A stretch of 64,000 bases of DNA from an uncultured Pseudomonadales bacterium (GCA_943788875.1 CALSSA010000009.1:1-64000); one strand, 5' to 3'. Shown: positions 24,979 to 34,235, counted from the stretch's first letter. Numbers and translations: made by a program. The notes: generated by a model not told the origin, from the letters alone.

Positions 24979-25779
24979 ATGGATATTAACAATCAAGTGG
25001 TGGTTGTGACTGGTGGTGCCAATGGCATTGGCCGCGCGCTCTGTGAAAAATTTGCTGCAGCTGGCGCTAAGGTGGCAGTTGTGGATTTGGATATGGACTC
25101 TGCGATTAATTTGGCTGCCGAGATTAATGGCATTGCCCTTTCAGCGGATGTTGGTGTCGAGGCGGATATTCAGTCTGTTGTTGAAGCTACTGAAGAGCAG
25201 CTTGGTCCGGTGGATGTTTTTATCTCTAATGCAGGTGTTTCATTTAGTGATGCGCCGGGTTGGATGGCCGCGTCTGCGCCCAATGAACATTGGATGACCA
25301 GCTGGAATGTCAATGTGATGGCCCATGTGTTTGCTGCTCGTGCTGTGGTGCCGGGCATGATTAAGCGCGGTGGTGGTTATCTGGTTAATGTCGCCTCTGG
25401 TGCTTCTCTGCTGTGTCAGATCGGTGATGCGGCTTATTCTACAACTAAGACTGCCGCGGTTGGTTTTGCCGAGTCTCTGGCGATTACCCATGGTGATGAT
25501 AATATTAAAGTGTCTGTGGTGTGCCCTTTGTATGTGGCTACAGCCATGACCGAAGGGGGTCGAGGCGTGAGTGGTCAGGATAAGGTGATGACTGCGGACG
25601 AGGCTGCAGATGCAGTGTTTGCGGGAATGGAGGCTGAAACCTTTATGATTTTTCCCCATGCCGAACTGGCCACTTATGCAGAGCGCAAGAATAGCGATTA
25701 CGATCGCTGGGTGAAAGGGATGCGCCGTATGCGTCAGGGTATGCTTGAGCTGCATCCTGACTATGCTTATAAGCTGTAA
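24979..25779 (+). CDS. Short-chain dehydrogenase/reductase
   Basis: A 266-residue classical SDR. The cofactor motif TGGANGIGRALCEKFAAAG followed by VVDLDMD suggests NAD(H) preference (acidic residue at the end of strand 2). NAG (SNAGVSF) and the active-site Ser...Tyr-x-x-x-Lys (AYSTTKTA) are present. The substrate is unknown; the setting next to Fe-ADH and thioesterase genes suggests a hydroxy/keto step in lipid, sterol or terpenoid breakdown. It directly abuts the lytic transglycosylase gene. Confidence 0.9.
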   Translation: MDINNQVVVVTGGANGIGRALCEKFAAAGAKVAVVDLDMDSAINLAAEINGIALSADVGVEADIQSVVEATEEQLGPVDVFISNAGVSFSDAPGWMAASAPNEHWMTSWNVNVMAHVFAARAVVPGMIKRGGGYLVNVASGASLLCQIGDAAYSTTKTAAVGFAESLAITHGDDNIKVSVVCPLYVATAMTEGGRGVSGQDKVMTADEAADAVFAGMEAETFMIFPHAELATYAERKNSDYDRWVKGMRRMRQGMLELHPDYAYKL

Positions 25780-25791
25780 GTGATTTTGAGT

Positions 25792-26907
25792 ATGGTTCGT
25801 TTAGCTGTAATTGTTTCTCTGTTGATGGTTATATCCTGGCAGGTTAGTGGGATTGATTACGATGCCTATGATGAGGATGTTGCGGCACTGCTGAGGGAAT
25901 ATCAAAATGACAGCGATGAGGATTCTTCATCTGCTGAGGGCTCTTCATCTGCTGAGGGCTCTTTATCCGCTGAGGGCTCTTTATCCGCTGAGGGCTCTTC
26001 TCTAGCCGAAGGCTCTATAAAGCCCTCGGTGCTGGTATTTAATGATGCCGCTGATAGCGATACCCTGATTGATTTTGAAACTGGTTTGGTGACTGTCCGG
26101 GCGTCTTCCGTTGAGCGTCTGCGGGAGGCTATTGTCGATGTGCTGCTAACTCAGATTGACCCTGCGGTGATTGATGCAAAAACTGCCCGCGATTTCGGTC
26201 TGGTCAACGATAAAACCAACAGACCCTTTTTCTGGAAACAGATTCTAGACCAGCATGGAAAGCCTATTGCCCAACCCTGGCGGGCGCAGAGTTTTGCTCA
26301 GCACCTGACCTTGAGTCCGCACAAGAAAAATGGCCGCTTCATCATAAAGATCAATATGGTTGAAGAGCATAAAGATATTGCCGGCGGCAAATATATCAAA
26401 TATGCCAGAGCGGCTTCCCGTGATTACAATGTTTCGCTTTCCATGATGATGGCTATTATGGAAACTGAAAGTTCGTTTAACCCATTGGCGCGCTCTAGGT
26501 CCAATGCATTGGGTCTGATGCAGATAAAGGCTAGCACTGCAGGGCGGGATTATTTCTCTATTATTAAAGGCTATAAACATACGCCCAGTTCATCTTACCT
26601 GTATAAACCAGCGAATAATATTGAAGTGGCGGCGGGCTATCTGCATATTCTGCAGACCCGCTATTTGGTTGGTATCAAACATCCGAAAAAACGCGAGTAT
26701 GCGATGATTTCCAGCTATAACGGTGGCGCTGGAAACCTGTGGCGCAGTCTGGATAGAAGAGGCAATAAAACCAAGTCTCTAGCGCGGATTAATAAAATGA
26801 CTGTGCGCCAGTTTTACTGGTTTTTAACCACCAAACACAACCGCAGAGAAACTAGAGATTATCTAAAAAAGGTCAGTGGCAAACAGAAAAAATATAGCAG
26901 TCTGTAG
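25792..26907 (+). CDS. Lytic transglycosylase (MltC-like SLT) with SxxAEG repeats
   Basis: A membrane-associated peptidoglycan lytic transglycosylase. The ATG at 25792 gives a clean signal/anchor peptide (VRLAVIVSLLMVISWQ); a GTG at 25780 is also open. After an acidic linker come five six-residue repeats, then a region similar to the MltC N-terminal domain (about 80-200) and the SLT domain: AIMETESSFNPLARS (catalytic Glu), NALGLMQIK, AMISSYNGGAGNL. It lacks the lipoprotein cysteine of E. coli MltC. It cleaves glycan strands to 1,6-anhydromuramyl products. The repeats may act as a flexible spacer. Confidence 0.88.
   Translation: MVRLAVIVSLLMVISWQVSGIDYDAYDEDVAALLREYQNDSDEDSSSAEGSSSAEGSLSAEGSLSAEGSSLAEGSIKPSVLVFNDAADSDTLIDFETGLVTVRASSVERLREAIVDVLLTQIDPAVIDAKTARDFGLVNDKTNRPFFWKQILDQHGKPIAQPWRAQSFAQHLTLSPHKKNGRFIIKINMVEEHKDIAGGKYIKYARAASRDYNVSLSMMMAIMETESSFNPLARSRSNALGLMQIKASTAGRDYFSIIKGYKHTPSSSYLYKPANNIEVAAGYLHILQTRYLVGIKHPKKREYAMISSYNGGAGNLWRSLDRRGNKTKSLARINKMTVRQFYWFLTTKHNRRETRDYLKKVSGKQKKYSSL
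25923..26014 (+). repeat. Five 18-bp in-frame repeats in the transglycosylase gene
   Basis: GCTGAGGGCTCTTCATCT-type units run head to tail and encode SSSAEG, SSSAEG, SLSAEG, SLSAEG, SSLAEG. The units differ at two to four positions, with the last copy most diverged. They lie between the signal peptide and the folded domains, and copy number may vary between strains by slippage. Confidence 0.85.
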
Positions 26908-26912
26908 TTGCT

Positions 26913-27803
26913 TTAATCCTGATGTAAGCGGATTAACCCTTCCTGAATAGTGCTGGCAACCAGTCGGCCATCGCGACTGTAAAAAGAACCTCGGTTCAGA
27001 CCTCTCGAACGACTGGAGCGCGGACTATCCATTGTATAGAGCAACCATTCGTCGGCGCGGAAGCTATCGTGAAACCAGATACAATGGTCCAGTGAGGCGA
27101 GCTGTAATTTGGGACTCATAATGCTAACCCCATGGGGTAACAGAGAGGTGCCCATCAAGCTAAAGTCGGAAGCATAAGCCAAAATAGCATGGTGCAATGG
27201 TTGGTCATCATGCAAGGCCAGCTCGGCAACAGAGCCGCTGGCTTTGATCCACACCTGCTGCTCTGGTTTGCGGCTGGTTGGATTGGCATAGTCTATTGGG
27301 TCTATGGAGTGCATTTCGATAGGACGCAGAGAGGGGCGGTGTTCTGCTGCACTTTTAGCTGTTGCTTTGCTGTGTTCGGCAATCAGCTTGTTCCAGCGGT
27401 CATTGTCATTTTCCAGCCCTTCTGGGCCTGGGCAGTCGGGCATATCAGCCTGATGATTTAGGCCTTCCTCTACCACTTGAAATGACATCTCTGTATTGAA
27501 AATGGCTTTGCCACGCTGGGAGCCGACCACTCTGCGTGTGGTGAAAGAACCGCCATTACGGATGCCATCAACCTGATAGAGAATGGGCACCGAGGGGTCT
27601 CCGGGGCGCAGAAAATACGCATGCTGAGAATGCACCATGCGATCTTCTGGGACTGTGTCCTGAGCTGCGCGCATGGCCTGGGCAAATACCTGGCCGCCAA
27701 AGACTCGTTTATTGCTACTCTTTGGTGTCTGGCCGCGATAGATATTCTCGTCGATTTTTTCTAATGTGAGAGTATCCAGTAGTTGTTGTAATGCTTCGCT
27801 CAT
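26913..27803 (-). CDS. tesB: Acyl-CoA thioesterase II (TesB)
   Basis: A 296-residue double-hot-dog thioesterase. Motifs IYRGQTPKSSNKRVFGGQVF, HSQHAYFLRPGDPSVPILY, LNHQADMPDCPGPE and FSLMGTSLLPHG are typical of TesB; the C-terminal half holds the catalytic Asp/Gln/Thr region (LDHCIWFHDSFRADEWLLY). It releases free fatty acids from a broad range of acyl-CoAs in the cytoplasm. GAGGGAAAC lies upstream of the ATG. It is convergent with the transglycosylase gene, five bases separating the stops. Confidence 0.94.
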   Translation of the reverse strand: MSEALQQLLDTLTLEKIDENIYRGQTPKSSNKRVFGGQVFAQAMRAAQDTVPEDRMVHSQHAYFLRPGDPSVPILYQVDGIRNGGSFTTRRVVGSQRGKAIFNTEMSFQVVEEGLNHQADMPDCPGPEGLENDNDRWNKLIAEHSKATAKSAAEHRPSLRPIEMHSIDPIDYANPTSRKPEQQVWIKASGSVAELALHDDQPLHHAILAYASDFSLMGTSLLPHGVSIMSPKLQLASLDHCIWFHDSFRADEWLLYTMDSPRSSRSRGLNRGSFYSRDGRLVASTIQEGLIRLHQD

Positions 27804-27840
27804 GCAGTTGTTTCCCTCAATTCAATTGTTGCATGCTGTT

Positions 27841-28345
27841 TTAGTCGGCGATTTTGACTACTAGTTTGCCAAAGTCCTTGCCGCTAAATAGCCAGCTAAA
27901 GTATTTCGATGTTTTTTGCAGGCCATCGACCTGAGTCTAGCGGTACTTTAACTGATTACTGGCCACTCAGTCGACCAGAGCCTTGCTGGCTTCGGCAAAA
28001 TCGACATAAAAATGATATGCCAGAAAAGATTTATGGCTGGCGAGTTTCCCAGCTAGCGGGATAGATGAGCTTCTTGCCGATCTGGCCAACAACAGAACCC
28101 ACTCCGCCAGACGCGGTAGATAAGGCTAAGGTTTCGCCGGACATTACTCCAGCAATAGCCACTAGTTCTGCTTAGGGCTCGGCATTGCCGATGAGGGCGC
28201 TCATTTGGTAGGCATTGGCTGCGCGGAACAGGTTCTTGGTCAGCACTTGCCCCCCTTTAATGGGGCCTTCTGTGGTGTTTTCCATGGCGAAGATTATCGG
28301 TATCCGGGCCTCCGACATAGCGGCTTGCTAACACAATACCTTTGG
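27841..28345 (-). pseudogene. MDR-family NADP-dependent oxidoreductase, heavily degraded
   Basis: On the minus strand the C-terminal end DGLQKTSKYFSWLFSGKDFG, KLVVKIAD and stop is clear, and further upstream GETLALSTASGGVGSVVGQI is the nucleotide-binding motif of CurA/2-alkenal-reductase-like medium-chain reductases. Between them most of the Rossmann domain is deleted or out of frame, with several stops, and the N-terminal catalytic domain is reduced to fragments near 28300 (ASRYVGGP). A true pseudogene rather than a read error, because segments are missing and not just shifted. It lies 37 bases upstream of tesB. Confidence 0.7.
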
Positions 28346-28590
28346 TTGCGATGCTGCTGATTATGATTCCAATTATTATATTATGGGATACTTGATGTTG
28401 ATAGTTAAAGGAGCCTTATAAGCCATGGGAATAATGGAATTTAACCAGTGAATACTTGAAAGGATTAATAACATACTGTAAGTTCAATTTTTATTGTTAG
28501 TAGTGCGGCTGTCAGTAGAATCTTTAATCGGGCGACGGTTAAAAAACAGTAGTGACAACTCAAAAGTAACCTTGATAGCAGGAGCCTAAT
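28346..28590. promoter_or_regulatory. AT-rich leader of the beta-oxidation block
   Basis: No gene seen. This AT-rich stretch lies between the degraded reductase and the first paired acyl-CoA dehydrogenase and should contain the promoter for the downstream block. CAGGAGCC at about 28580 is a good ribosome-binding site for the GTG start at 28591. No confident promoter box or palindrome could be picked. Confidence 0.4.
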
Positions 28591-29769
28591 GTGAGTGATT
28601 TAAACGCTTTCCGGCAAGAAACCAGAGATTGGCTAGAGGAAAACTGTCCCCCAGCCATGCGTGTATCCACCAAAGGTGGTGATGAAATGTGTTGGGGTGG
28701 ACGCAACTATAAGTTCGCCAGTGCAGATCAGCAGCAATGGATGGAGCGCATGGGCGCCAAAGGCTGGACGGCTCCCGATTGGCCTACCGAATATGGTGGT
28801 GGTGGGTTGGATAAAGCAGAGCATAAAATTCTTAAAGAAGAGATGTTGCGCATCAATGCCCGTTCCCCTCTCGATAGCTTTGGTATCTGGATGATTGGTC
28901 CGGCACTGCTGAAATTTGGTTCAGAGGCGCTCAAACATCAGCATCTGCCACCTATTATTCGTGGAGAAATTCGCTGGTGTCAGGGTTATTCAGAGCCGGG
29001 TGCAGGGTCAGACCTGGCCGGCCTGCAGTCTAAAGGCGAAGATATGGGCGACCATTTCGTTGCCAATGGGCAAAAGGTTTGGACTTCCTATGGTGACAAG
29101 GCCGACTGGATGTTTTGCCTGCTACGCACAGATTCAGAAGCCAAGAAGCAGATGGGTATCAGTCTGGTGCTGTTTGATATGGAGACCCCAGGGGTTACCC
29201 CAAAGCCAATCAAGCTGATTTCTGGTAGCTCACCGTTCTGCGAAACCTTCCTTGACGATGTTCGTGTTGAGAAGGATCAGGTTGTTGGTGAAGTCAATCA
29301 GGGCTGGACCATTGCCAAATACCTGCTTACCCATGAGCGTGAAATGATCGGCGGTATGGGCATGATAGATATAGGTTCAGAGACTCTCGGCCAGATCGCA
29401 GCCAAAGCAATGGGCGTTGAGTATGGCCGCATGAACAACCCATTGTTGCGCGCAGAAGTCGCGAAATGGGAAATTGACGGTGCCTGTTTTGCATTGACCG
29501 CCGAGCGTGTGACTGATGAAGTTAAGTCTGGTCATGGTGTGGGTGCTACTTCTGCCATGCTCAAGTACTACGGCACTGAGCTTAACAAACGTCGCTTTGA
29601 AACTCTGCTCAAGCTCAATGGTACTGATGCCATGGTGTGGGAAGGTGAGGCTTCGAATGAGGGTTGGTTGCCGCGCACCTGGCTGCGCACCAAAGGCAAT
29701 TCCATCGAGGGTGGAACCTCAGAGGTTCAGCTAAATGTGATTGCTAAAAATATCCTCGGCCTGGGCTAG
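28591..29769 (+). CDS. Acyl-CoA dehydrogenase, large subunit of pair 1
   Basis: A 392-residue FAD acyl-CoA dehydrogenase, GTG start. It has the substrate/FAD motif WCQGYSEPGAGSDLAGLQ and VWTSYGDKADWMFCL. The residue that acts as base in MCAD (YEGT motif) is Gly here (SIEGGTSEVQ), but helix G carries THER with Glu249, the position used by LCAD and isovaleryl-CoA dehydrogenase. The QxxGGxGY-type FAD motif expected near residue 340 is absent (LLKLNGTDAMVW) and is instead found in the next gene. The two chains therefore probably form an alpha2beta2 enzyme, as shown for mycobacterial FadE pairs acting on sterol side chains. Confidence 0.88.
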   Translation: MSDLNAFRQETRDWLEENCPPAMRVSTKGGDEMCWGGRNYKFASADQQQWMERMGAKGWTAPDWPTEYGGGGLDKAEHKILKEEMLRINARSPLDSFGIWMIGPALLKFGSEALKHQHLPPIIRGEIRWCQGYSEPGAGSDLAGLQSKGEDMGDHFVANGQKVWTSYGDKADWMFCLLRTDSEAKKQMGISLVLFDMETPGVTPKPIKLISGSSPFCETFLDDVRVEKDQVVGEVNQGWTIAKYLLTHEREMIGGMGMIDIGSETLGQIAAKAMGVEYGRMNNPLLRAEVAKWEIDGACFALTAERVTDEVKSGHGVGATSAMLKYYGTELNKRRFETLLKLNGTDAMVWEGEASNEGWLPRTWLRTKGNSIEGGTSEVQLNVIAKNILGLG

Positions 29770-29811
29770 CATTGTTGCGAGAGCACTAACAGAATTTAAA
29801 GGTACAGAATC

Positions 29812-30951
29812 ATGGCATTAGTATTAAGCGAAGAGCAGCAGATGCTCAAAGAATCAGCTCAGGGTTTTCTGGCTGAGTTTGCCCCAGTGGCGGAGCTGCG
29901 CAAGCAGCGCGATGCTGGCAGTGAAACTGGTTATGCTGAAAACCTATGGGGCCAAATGGTCGAGATGGGTTGGGCAGCGATTTTGGTTCCCGAATCCTAT
30001 GGAGGCCTTGAGTTTGGTCATGTGGGCATGGGTCAAATTATCGAGCAGACTGGTCGTACATTAACTGCATCACCATTGTTTGCCACTGCGATATTGGGTG
30101 TGACAGCGATTAATGCAGCGGGCAGTGAAGAGCAGAAAACTGAGTTGCTAGGCGCAATTGCTGGCGGTGAAATCACTACAGCTCTGGCAGTTGATGAAAC
30201 GGCTCATCATGCTCCAACTCAGATCAGTATGGCAGCTACCAAGCAGGGCACGGGCTATAGCCTCAATGGCAGCAAGCGTTTTGTCGCTGATGGCGGCACT
30301 GCGGACAAACTAATTGTGGCGGCGCGCACCTCCGGTGAAGCGGGCGATATGAAAGGTATTAGCCTGTTTGTTGTGGATCGCACGGCAGCGGGCGTTGAAG
30401 TTGAACGTACAGCAGCGACCGATGGTCGCAACTACGCGAATATTACTTTTAACAATGTTGAAGTGGCTGAGGCTGCATTGCTGGGTGAAGAGGGCCAGGG
30501 CTATAGAGCGCTGAATGCAACTCTGGATGCGGGCAATGTGTATCTGGCCGCTGAGTTGCTGGGTATCTCTCAGGAGAGCTTTGATCGCACTTTGCAGTAT
30601 CTGAAAGAGCGCAAGCAATTTGGTGTACTGATCGGTTCATTTCAGGGCTTGCAGCATCGTGCTGCGGACTGGTGGAGTCAGGTTGAGTTGTGCAAGTCAG
30701 TTGTGTTGAAAGCGCTACAGGCGATGGATGCAACTGATACTAAGGTTCCGGCACTGGCTAGTATTGCCAAAGCCAAGCTCAGTGAAGTAGCCGAGTTGGC
30801 GACCAATGAGGCGATTCAGATGCATGCTGGTATTGGTATGACTGATGAATATGAAATTGGCTTCTTTATTAAACGGGCTCGTCCGGCACAGGCATTATTT
30901 GGTGACAATAGTTACCACACAGATCGATTTGCGCTGCTGAGTGGTTACTAA
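29812..30951 (+). CDS. Acyl-CoA dehydrogenase, small subunit of pair 1
   Basis: A 379-residue acyl-CoA dehydrogenase homologue 42 bases downstream of the large partner. It keeps the FAD-site motif QMHAGIGMTDEYEIG but lacks the helix-G Glu-Arg (LDAGNVYLAAELLG in that region) and the canonical YEGT glutamate (LFGDNSYH). Alone it is predicted inactive; it would complete the flavin site of its partner. The ATG follows a weak ribosome-binding site, AAAGG. The substrate is likely a branched or polycyclic acyl-CoA, by analogy and from context. Confidence 0.87.
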   Translation: MALVLSEEQQMLKESAQGFLAEFAPVAELRKQRDAGSETGYAENLWGQMVEMGWAAILVPESYGGLEFGHVGMGQIIEQTGRTLTASPLFATAILGVTAINAAGSEEQKTELLGAIAGGEITTALAVDETAHHAPTQISMAATKQGTGYSLNGSKRFVADGGTADKLIVAARTSGEAGDMKGISLFVVDRTAAGVEVERTAATDGRNYANITFNNVEVAEAALLGEEGQGYRALNATLDAGNVYLAAELLGISQESFDRTLQYLKERKQFGVLIGSFQGLQHRAADWWSQVELCKSVVLKALQAMDATDTKVPALASIAKAKLSEVAELATNEAIQMHAGIGMTDEYEIGFFIKRARPAQALFGDNSYHTDRFALLSGY

Positions 30952-30982
30952 AAAACTAAATCTAAGATAGGTTGTCAGTAAT

Positions 30983-31020
30983 AGCGGCCTTGTTTTTGTG
31001 CCAGACTGGCGGGCTTTTTT
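30983..31020 (+). terminator. Possible terminator between acyl-CoA dehydrogenase genes
   Basis: GCCA-GAC-TGGC followed by GGGCTTTTTT forms a short stem with a six-T run in the 140-base gap. The stem is weak (4 bp, perhaps extended by a more distant GCC/GGC), so this may be an attenuating or partial terminator. Confidence 0.4.
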
Positions 31021-31091
31021 GTATCAGAGAGTCGCGCTTTGACTTAAAATAGCGGTCTCTGAAAAATTAAAAATAATTAAGGAATATTACG

Positions 31092-32306
31092 ATGGATTTA
31101 GGCATTAGTGACAAGGTCAAGCCGATACTTGAGGAAGTAAAGCACTTCATCGATACCGAAATTCTCCCACTGGAGCATGAGTATCATAAGGAGGTGAATA
31201 AAGGTGACCGCTGGGCTTTCACCGAGCGCCAAACTGAAATTCTTGAGAGCCTTAAGAGTAAGGCTAAAGCTAAAAATTTATGGAATTTCTTTTTAACTCA
31301 TTTCGAAGGTGGTCACGGGCTAAATACTGTTGAGTATGCCTACATTGCCCAGGAGACCGGCCGCTCGCACCTTGCTCCGGAAGTGTTTAACTGTGCTGCT
31401 CCGGACACTGGCAATATGGAGGTATTGGCTCGTTACTGCAACGAAGAGCAAAAAGAGAAGTGGTTAAAGCCATTGCTGGCCGGCGAAATTCGTTCTGCCT
31501 ATGCCATGACTGAGCCGGATGTAGCCTCTTCGGATGCCACCAATATCGCCATGTCCTGTGTTGCCGATGGCGACGAATGGGTTCTTAACGGAGAAAAAAT
31601 TTGGATCTCTGGTGCCGGTGATCCACGCTGTAAAATTATGATTGTGATGGTCAACACTAATCCTGGTGGCCCCCGTCACGGCCAGCACAGTCAGATACTG
31701 ATTCCTTTTGACACCCCTGGCGTGAAGAACCTGCGCCCTATGGAAATCTTTAATATTGATGATGCGCCCCATGGCCATATGCATATGCGCTTTACCGATG
31801 TGCGTGTGCCCAAAGAAAATATGATCCTTGGCGAAGGCCGTGGTTTTGAAGTGGCTCAGGGTCGTTTGGGGCCTGGTCGTATTCACCACTGTATGCGCTC
31901 ACTGGGTCTCGCTGAAGCCGCGCTTAAGCTAATGTGCGAGCGTTCATTAAACCGTGAAGCCTTTGGTCGCCCGCTGGCCAAGCTTGGCGCTAACGGTGAT
32001 ATTATTGCTCAGGCCCGTATTGAGATCGAAATGACCAGACTGCTGTGCTTAAAAGCGGCTTGGCTAATGGATCACGAAGGCACTGATGCGGCTCAGCCCT
32101 TTATCTCAATGATTAAGGTAGCAGCGCCCAATATGGCACTCAAAATTATTGATGAAGCGATGCAGATGCATGGGGGTATTGGTCTATCTCAGGATACGCC
32201 ACTGGCGACTTGGTATGGCGCCCAGCGCACTCTGCGCTTTGCCGATGGACCAGATTCGGTTCACCGTATGGTGATTGCCCGTCGCGAACTCAGCCAGTAC
32301 AGATAG
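31092..32306 (+). CDS. Acyl-CoA dehydrogenase (ACAD10/11-like)
   Basis: A 404-residue single-chain acyl-CoA dehydrogenase. Motifs are YAMTEPDVASSDATNIAMSC (FAD/substrate loop), WVLNGEKIWISGAGDPRCKI, HMHMRFTDVRVPKENMILGE, NREAFGRPLA, and QMHGGIGLSQDTPLA, so the FAD site is complete in one chain, unlike the paired genes. The C-terminal motif RFADGPDSVHR, with Asp in place of the YEGT Glu, is typical of the ACAD10/ACAD11-like group, which handles long or 2-methyl-branched and hydroxylated substrates. Part of a run with the SDR and MDR genes that follow. Confidence 0.9.
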   Translation: MDLGISDKVKPILEEVKHFIDTEILPLEHEYHKEVNKGDRWAFTERQTEILESLKSKAKAKNLWNFFLTHFEGGHGLNTVEYAYIAQETGRSHLAPEVFNCAAPDTGNMEVLARYCNEEQKEKWLKPLLAGEIRSAYAMTEPDVASSDATNIAMSCVADGDEWVLNGEKIWISGAGDPRCKIMIVMVNTNPGGPRHGQHSQILIPFDTPGVKNLRPMEIFNIDDAPHGHMHMRFTDVRVPKENMILGEGRGFEVAQGRLGPGRIHHCMRSLGLAEAALKLMCERSLNREAFGRPLAKLGANGDIIAQARIEIEMTRLLCLKAAWLMDHEGTDAAQPFISMIKVAAPNMALKIIDEAMQMHGGIGLSQDTPLATWYGAQRTLRFADGPDSVHRMVIARRELSQYR

Positions 32307-32316
32307 GAAGATTGAT

Positions 32317-33231
32317 ATGACGATTAGATATGATGGACAGATTGCCATAGTCACTGGCTCAGGCAATGGTCTGGGTCGCTCTCATGCACTTGCACTGGCA
32401 GCTCGTGGTGCCAAGGTAGTGGTCAATGATCTTGGCGGAAATGTTAATGGTGTTGGCGGTTCAAGCGATGCAGCGATGGAAACCGTTGCTATGATTGAAG
32501 CCGCTGGCGGTGAAGCCATTGCCAATGGTGCCAATGTGGCAAAGATGGATGAAGTCGAAGCTATGGTTGCACAGGCCGTTGCGAAATGGGGTCGGGTGGA
32601 TATCTTGGTCAACAACGCCGGCATTCTGCGCGACAAGAGCTTTGCCAAAATGGGCATGGATGATTTCCAGCTAGTGGTTGATGTACACCTGATGGGCTCG
32701 GCTAACTGCTCTAAGGCAGTCTGGGAATTGATGCGCGAGCAGGGCTATGGTCGCATTGTCATGACCACCTCTTCAAGCGGCATGTACGGCAATTTTGGTC
32801 AGGCGAATTATGGCGCTGCCAAAATGGCCGTAGTGGGTTTGATGAATACTCTTTGTATAGAGGGTGAAAAGTACAATATCAAAGTCAACTGCCTATCACC
32901 GACGGCTGGTACTCGTATGCTCGAGGGTCTGGTTACTGACGAGCAGTCGGACATTATGACGGTAGAAGCGGTAACCGCTGGATTACTGACTATCTGTGAT
33001 GAAGCCGCCCCCAACCGCAGTATTCTCTGTGCTGGCGCCGGTGGTTATGCGCGGACTCATATCTACGAGACCGATGGTATTTACCTGCCGCCGGATCAAC
33101 AAACTCCAGAAAATGTGCGTGGGCAAATCGACGCCATTGAAAACCCAGAAGGCCAGCAGATGTTGGTAGGTGGTTTTCAGCAAACCAATAAATTTGTCGC
33201 CAAGGCCGCGGCTTATCTGACCGACAAATAA
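32317..33231 (+). CDS. HSD17B4-like (3R)-hydroxyacyl-CoA dehydrogenase (SDR)
   Basis: A 304-residue SDR from the ATG at 32317 (AGGAAG upstream); the open frame starts earlier, inside the dehydrogenase gene. TGSGNGLGRSHALALAARGA, VVVNDLGGNVNG, LVNNAGILRDKSFAKMGMDD, and NYGAAKMAVVGLMNTL are close to the dehydrogenase domain of peroxisomal multifunctional enzyme 2 (17-beta-HSD type 4). That enzyme oxidises 3-hydroxyacyl-CoAs of branched and sterol-derived acids. The hydratase domain is not attached. It would act after the acyl-CoA dehydrogenases just upstream. Confidence 0.87.
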   Translation: MTIRYDGQIAIVTGSGNGLGRSHALALAARGAKVVVNDLGGNVNGVGGSSDAAMETVAMIEAAGGEAIANGANVAKMDEVEAMVAQAVAKWGRVDILVNNAGILRDKSFAKMGMDDFQLVVDVHLMGSANCSKAVWELMREQGYGRIVMTTSSSGMYGNFGQANYGAAKMAVVGLMNTLCIEGEKYNIKVNCLSPTAGTRMLEGLVTDEQSDIMTVEAVTAGLLTICDEAAPNRSILCAGAGGYARTHIYETDGIYLPPDQQTPENVRGQIDAIENPEGQQMLVGGFQQTNKFVAKAAAYLTDK

Positions 33232-33257
33232 ACAGAAACAAGAATCAGGATATAATT

Positions 33258-34235
33258 ATGAGAGCGCTAGTCTGTAAAGAATTTGGGTCCACGGAAAATC
33301 TCGTGCTGGAAGAAGTAGACACCCCGAAACCGGGTAAAGGGGAAATTCTTCTGGATATTAAAGCCACGGGTGTCAACTTTCCCGATGTGCTGACTGTGCA
33401 GGGCAAATATCAGTTTACGCCTGAACTGCCGTTTATTCCCGGTGCTGAGTTGGCCGGCGTAGTCACTGCGGTAGGTGAGGGTGTGACCAGCCGCAAGGTG
33501 GGTGACCAGCTGATTGCGACAACACAGATTGGTGCCTTTGCCGAGCAGTGCGTGGTCAATGAACACACCACTTTTGAAATGGGCAATACCATGTCCTTTG
33601 AGCAGGCGGCGGGTTTTGCGATTACCTATGGCACGTCCTATTACGCGCTAAAACAGCAGGCAAATATTCAGCCTGGCGAAACTCTGCTGGTGCTGGGTGC
33701 TGCTGGTGGCGTGGGTATTGCGACTATTCAGATTGCCAAGGCTATGGGTGCAACAGTTATTGCTGCGGCAAGCACTGAAGAGAAACTCGACTTTGCCTGT
33801 GAAGCTGGCGCTGATTTACGTATCAACTATTCCACAGAGAATCTGAAAGACAAGATCAAAGAACTCACCGGCGGTAAAGGCGCAGACGTTGTCTATGATC
33901 CCGTTGGCGGAGATTTTTCCGAGCAAGCATTTCGAGCTATCGCATGGGATGGTCGCTTCCTAGTAATTGGTTTTGCCTCGGGCCCAATTCCCGCTATGCC
34001 ACTGAACCTTGCCTTGCTTAAAGGTGCTTCACTGGTAGGTGTGTTCTGGGGAGCCTGGGCAGCGCGTTCGCCAATGGAGTCACGCAAGAACTTTGATGAG
34101 CTGATTGAAATGATTGATGGTGGCAAATTCTCACCATTGGTGACTGAGGTCTATTCGTTAGATGACTACAAGGCTGCATTTGCATCAATCTCTGAACGAC
34201 GTGCTAAAGGTAAAGTTATTCTGTCGAACGAATAA
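33258..34235 (+). CDS. NADPH:quinone reductase-like MDR oxidoreductase
   Basis: A 325-residue zinc-free medium-chain dehydrogenase/reductase. N-terminal VCKEFGSTENLVLEEVDTPK, ATGVNFPDVLTVQGKYQ and FIPGAELAGVV are followed by the NADPH motif LGAAGGVGIATIQIAKAMGA. The family reduces quinones, enones or 2-enoyl thioesters. Twenty-six bases after the HSD17B4-like gene and in the same unit, it may remove double bonds during breakdown of unsaturated acyl-CoAs. Confidence 0.87.
   Translation: MRALVCKEFGSTENLVLEEVDTPKPGKGEILLDIKATGVNFPDVLTVQGKYQFTPELPFIPGAELAGVVTAVGEGVTSRKVGDQLIATTQIGAFAEQCVVNEHTTFEMGNTMSFEQAAGFAITYGTSYYALKQQANIQPGETLLVLGAAGGVGIATIQIAKAMGATVIAAASTEEKLDFACEAGADLRINYSTENLKDKIKELTGGKGADVVYDPVGGDFSEQAFRAIAWDGRFLVIGFASGPIPAMPLNLALLKGASLVGVFWGAWAARSPMESRKNFDELIEMIDGGKFSPLVTEVYSLDDYKAAFASISERRAKGKVILSNE

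Noticed and set aside
25923-26014. Direct repeats considered as a CRISPR array
   Set aside because: Units are contiguous, 18 bp, in frame within a coding region, without spacers or cas genes nearby.
30983-31020. Strong terminator splitting the 28.6-34.2 kb block into two operons
   Set aside because: The stem is only about 4 bp; listed as a low-confidence candidate rather than a firm operon boundary.
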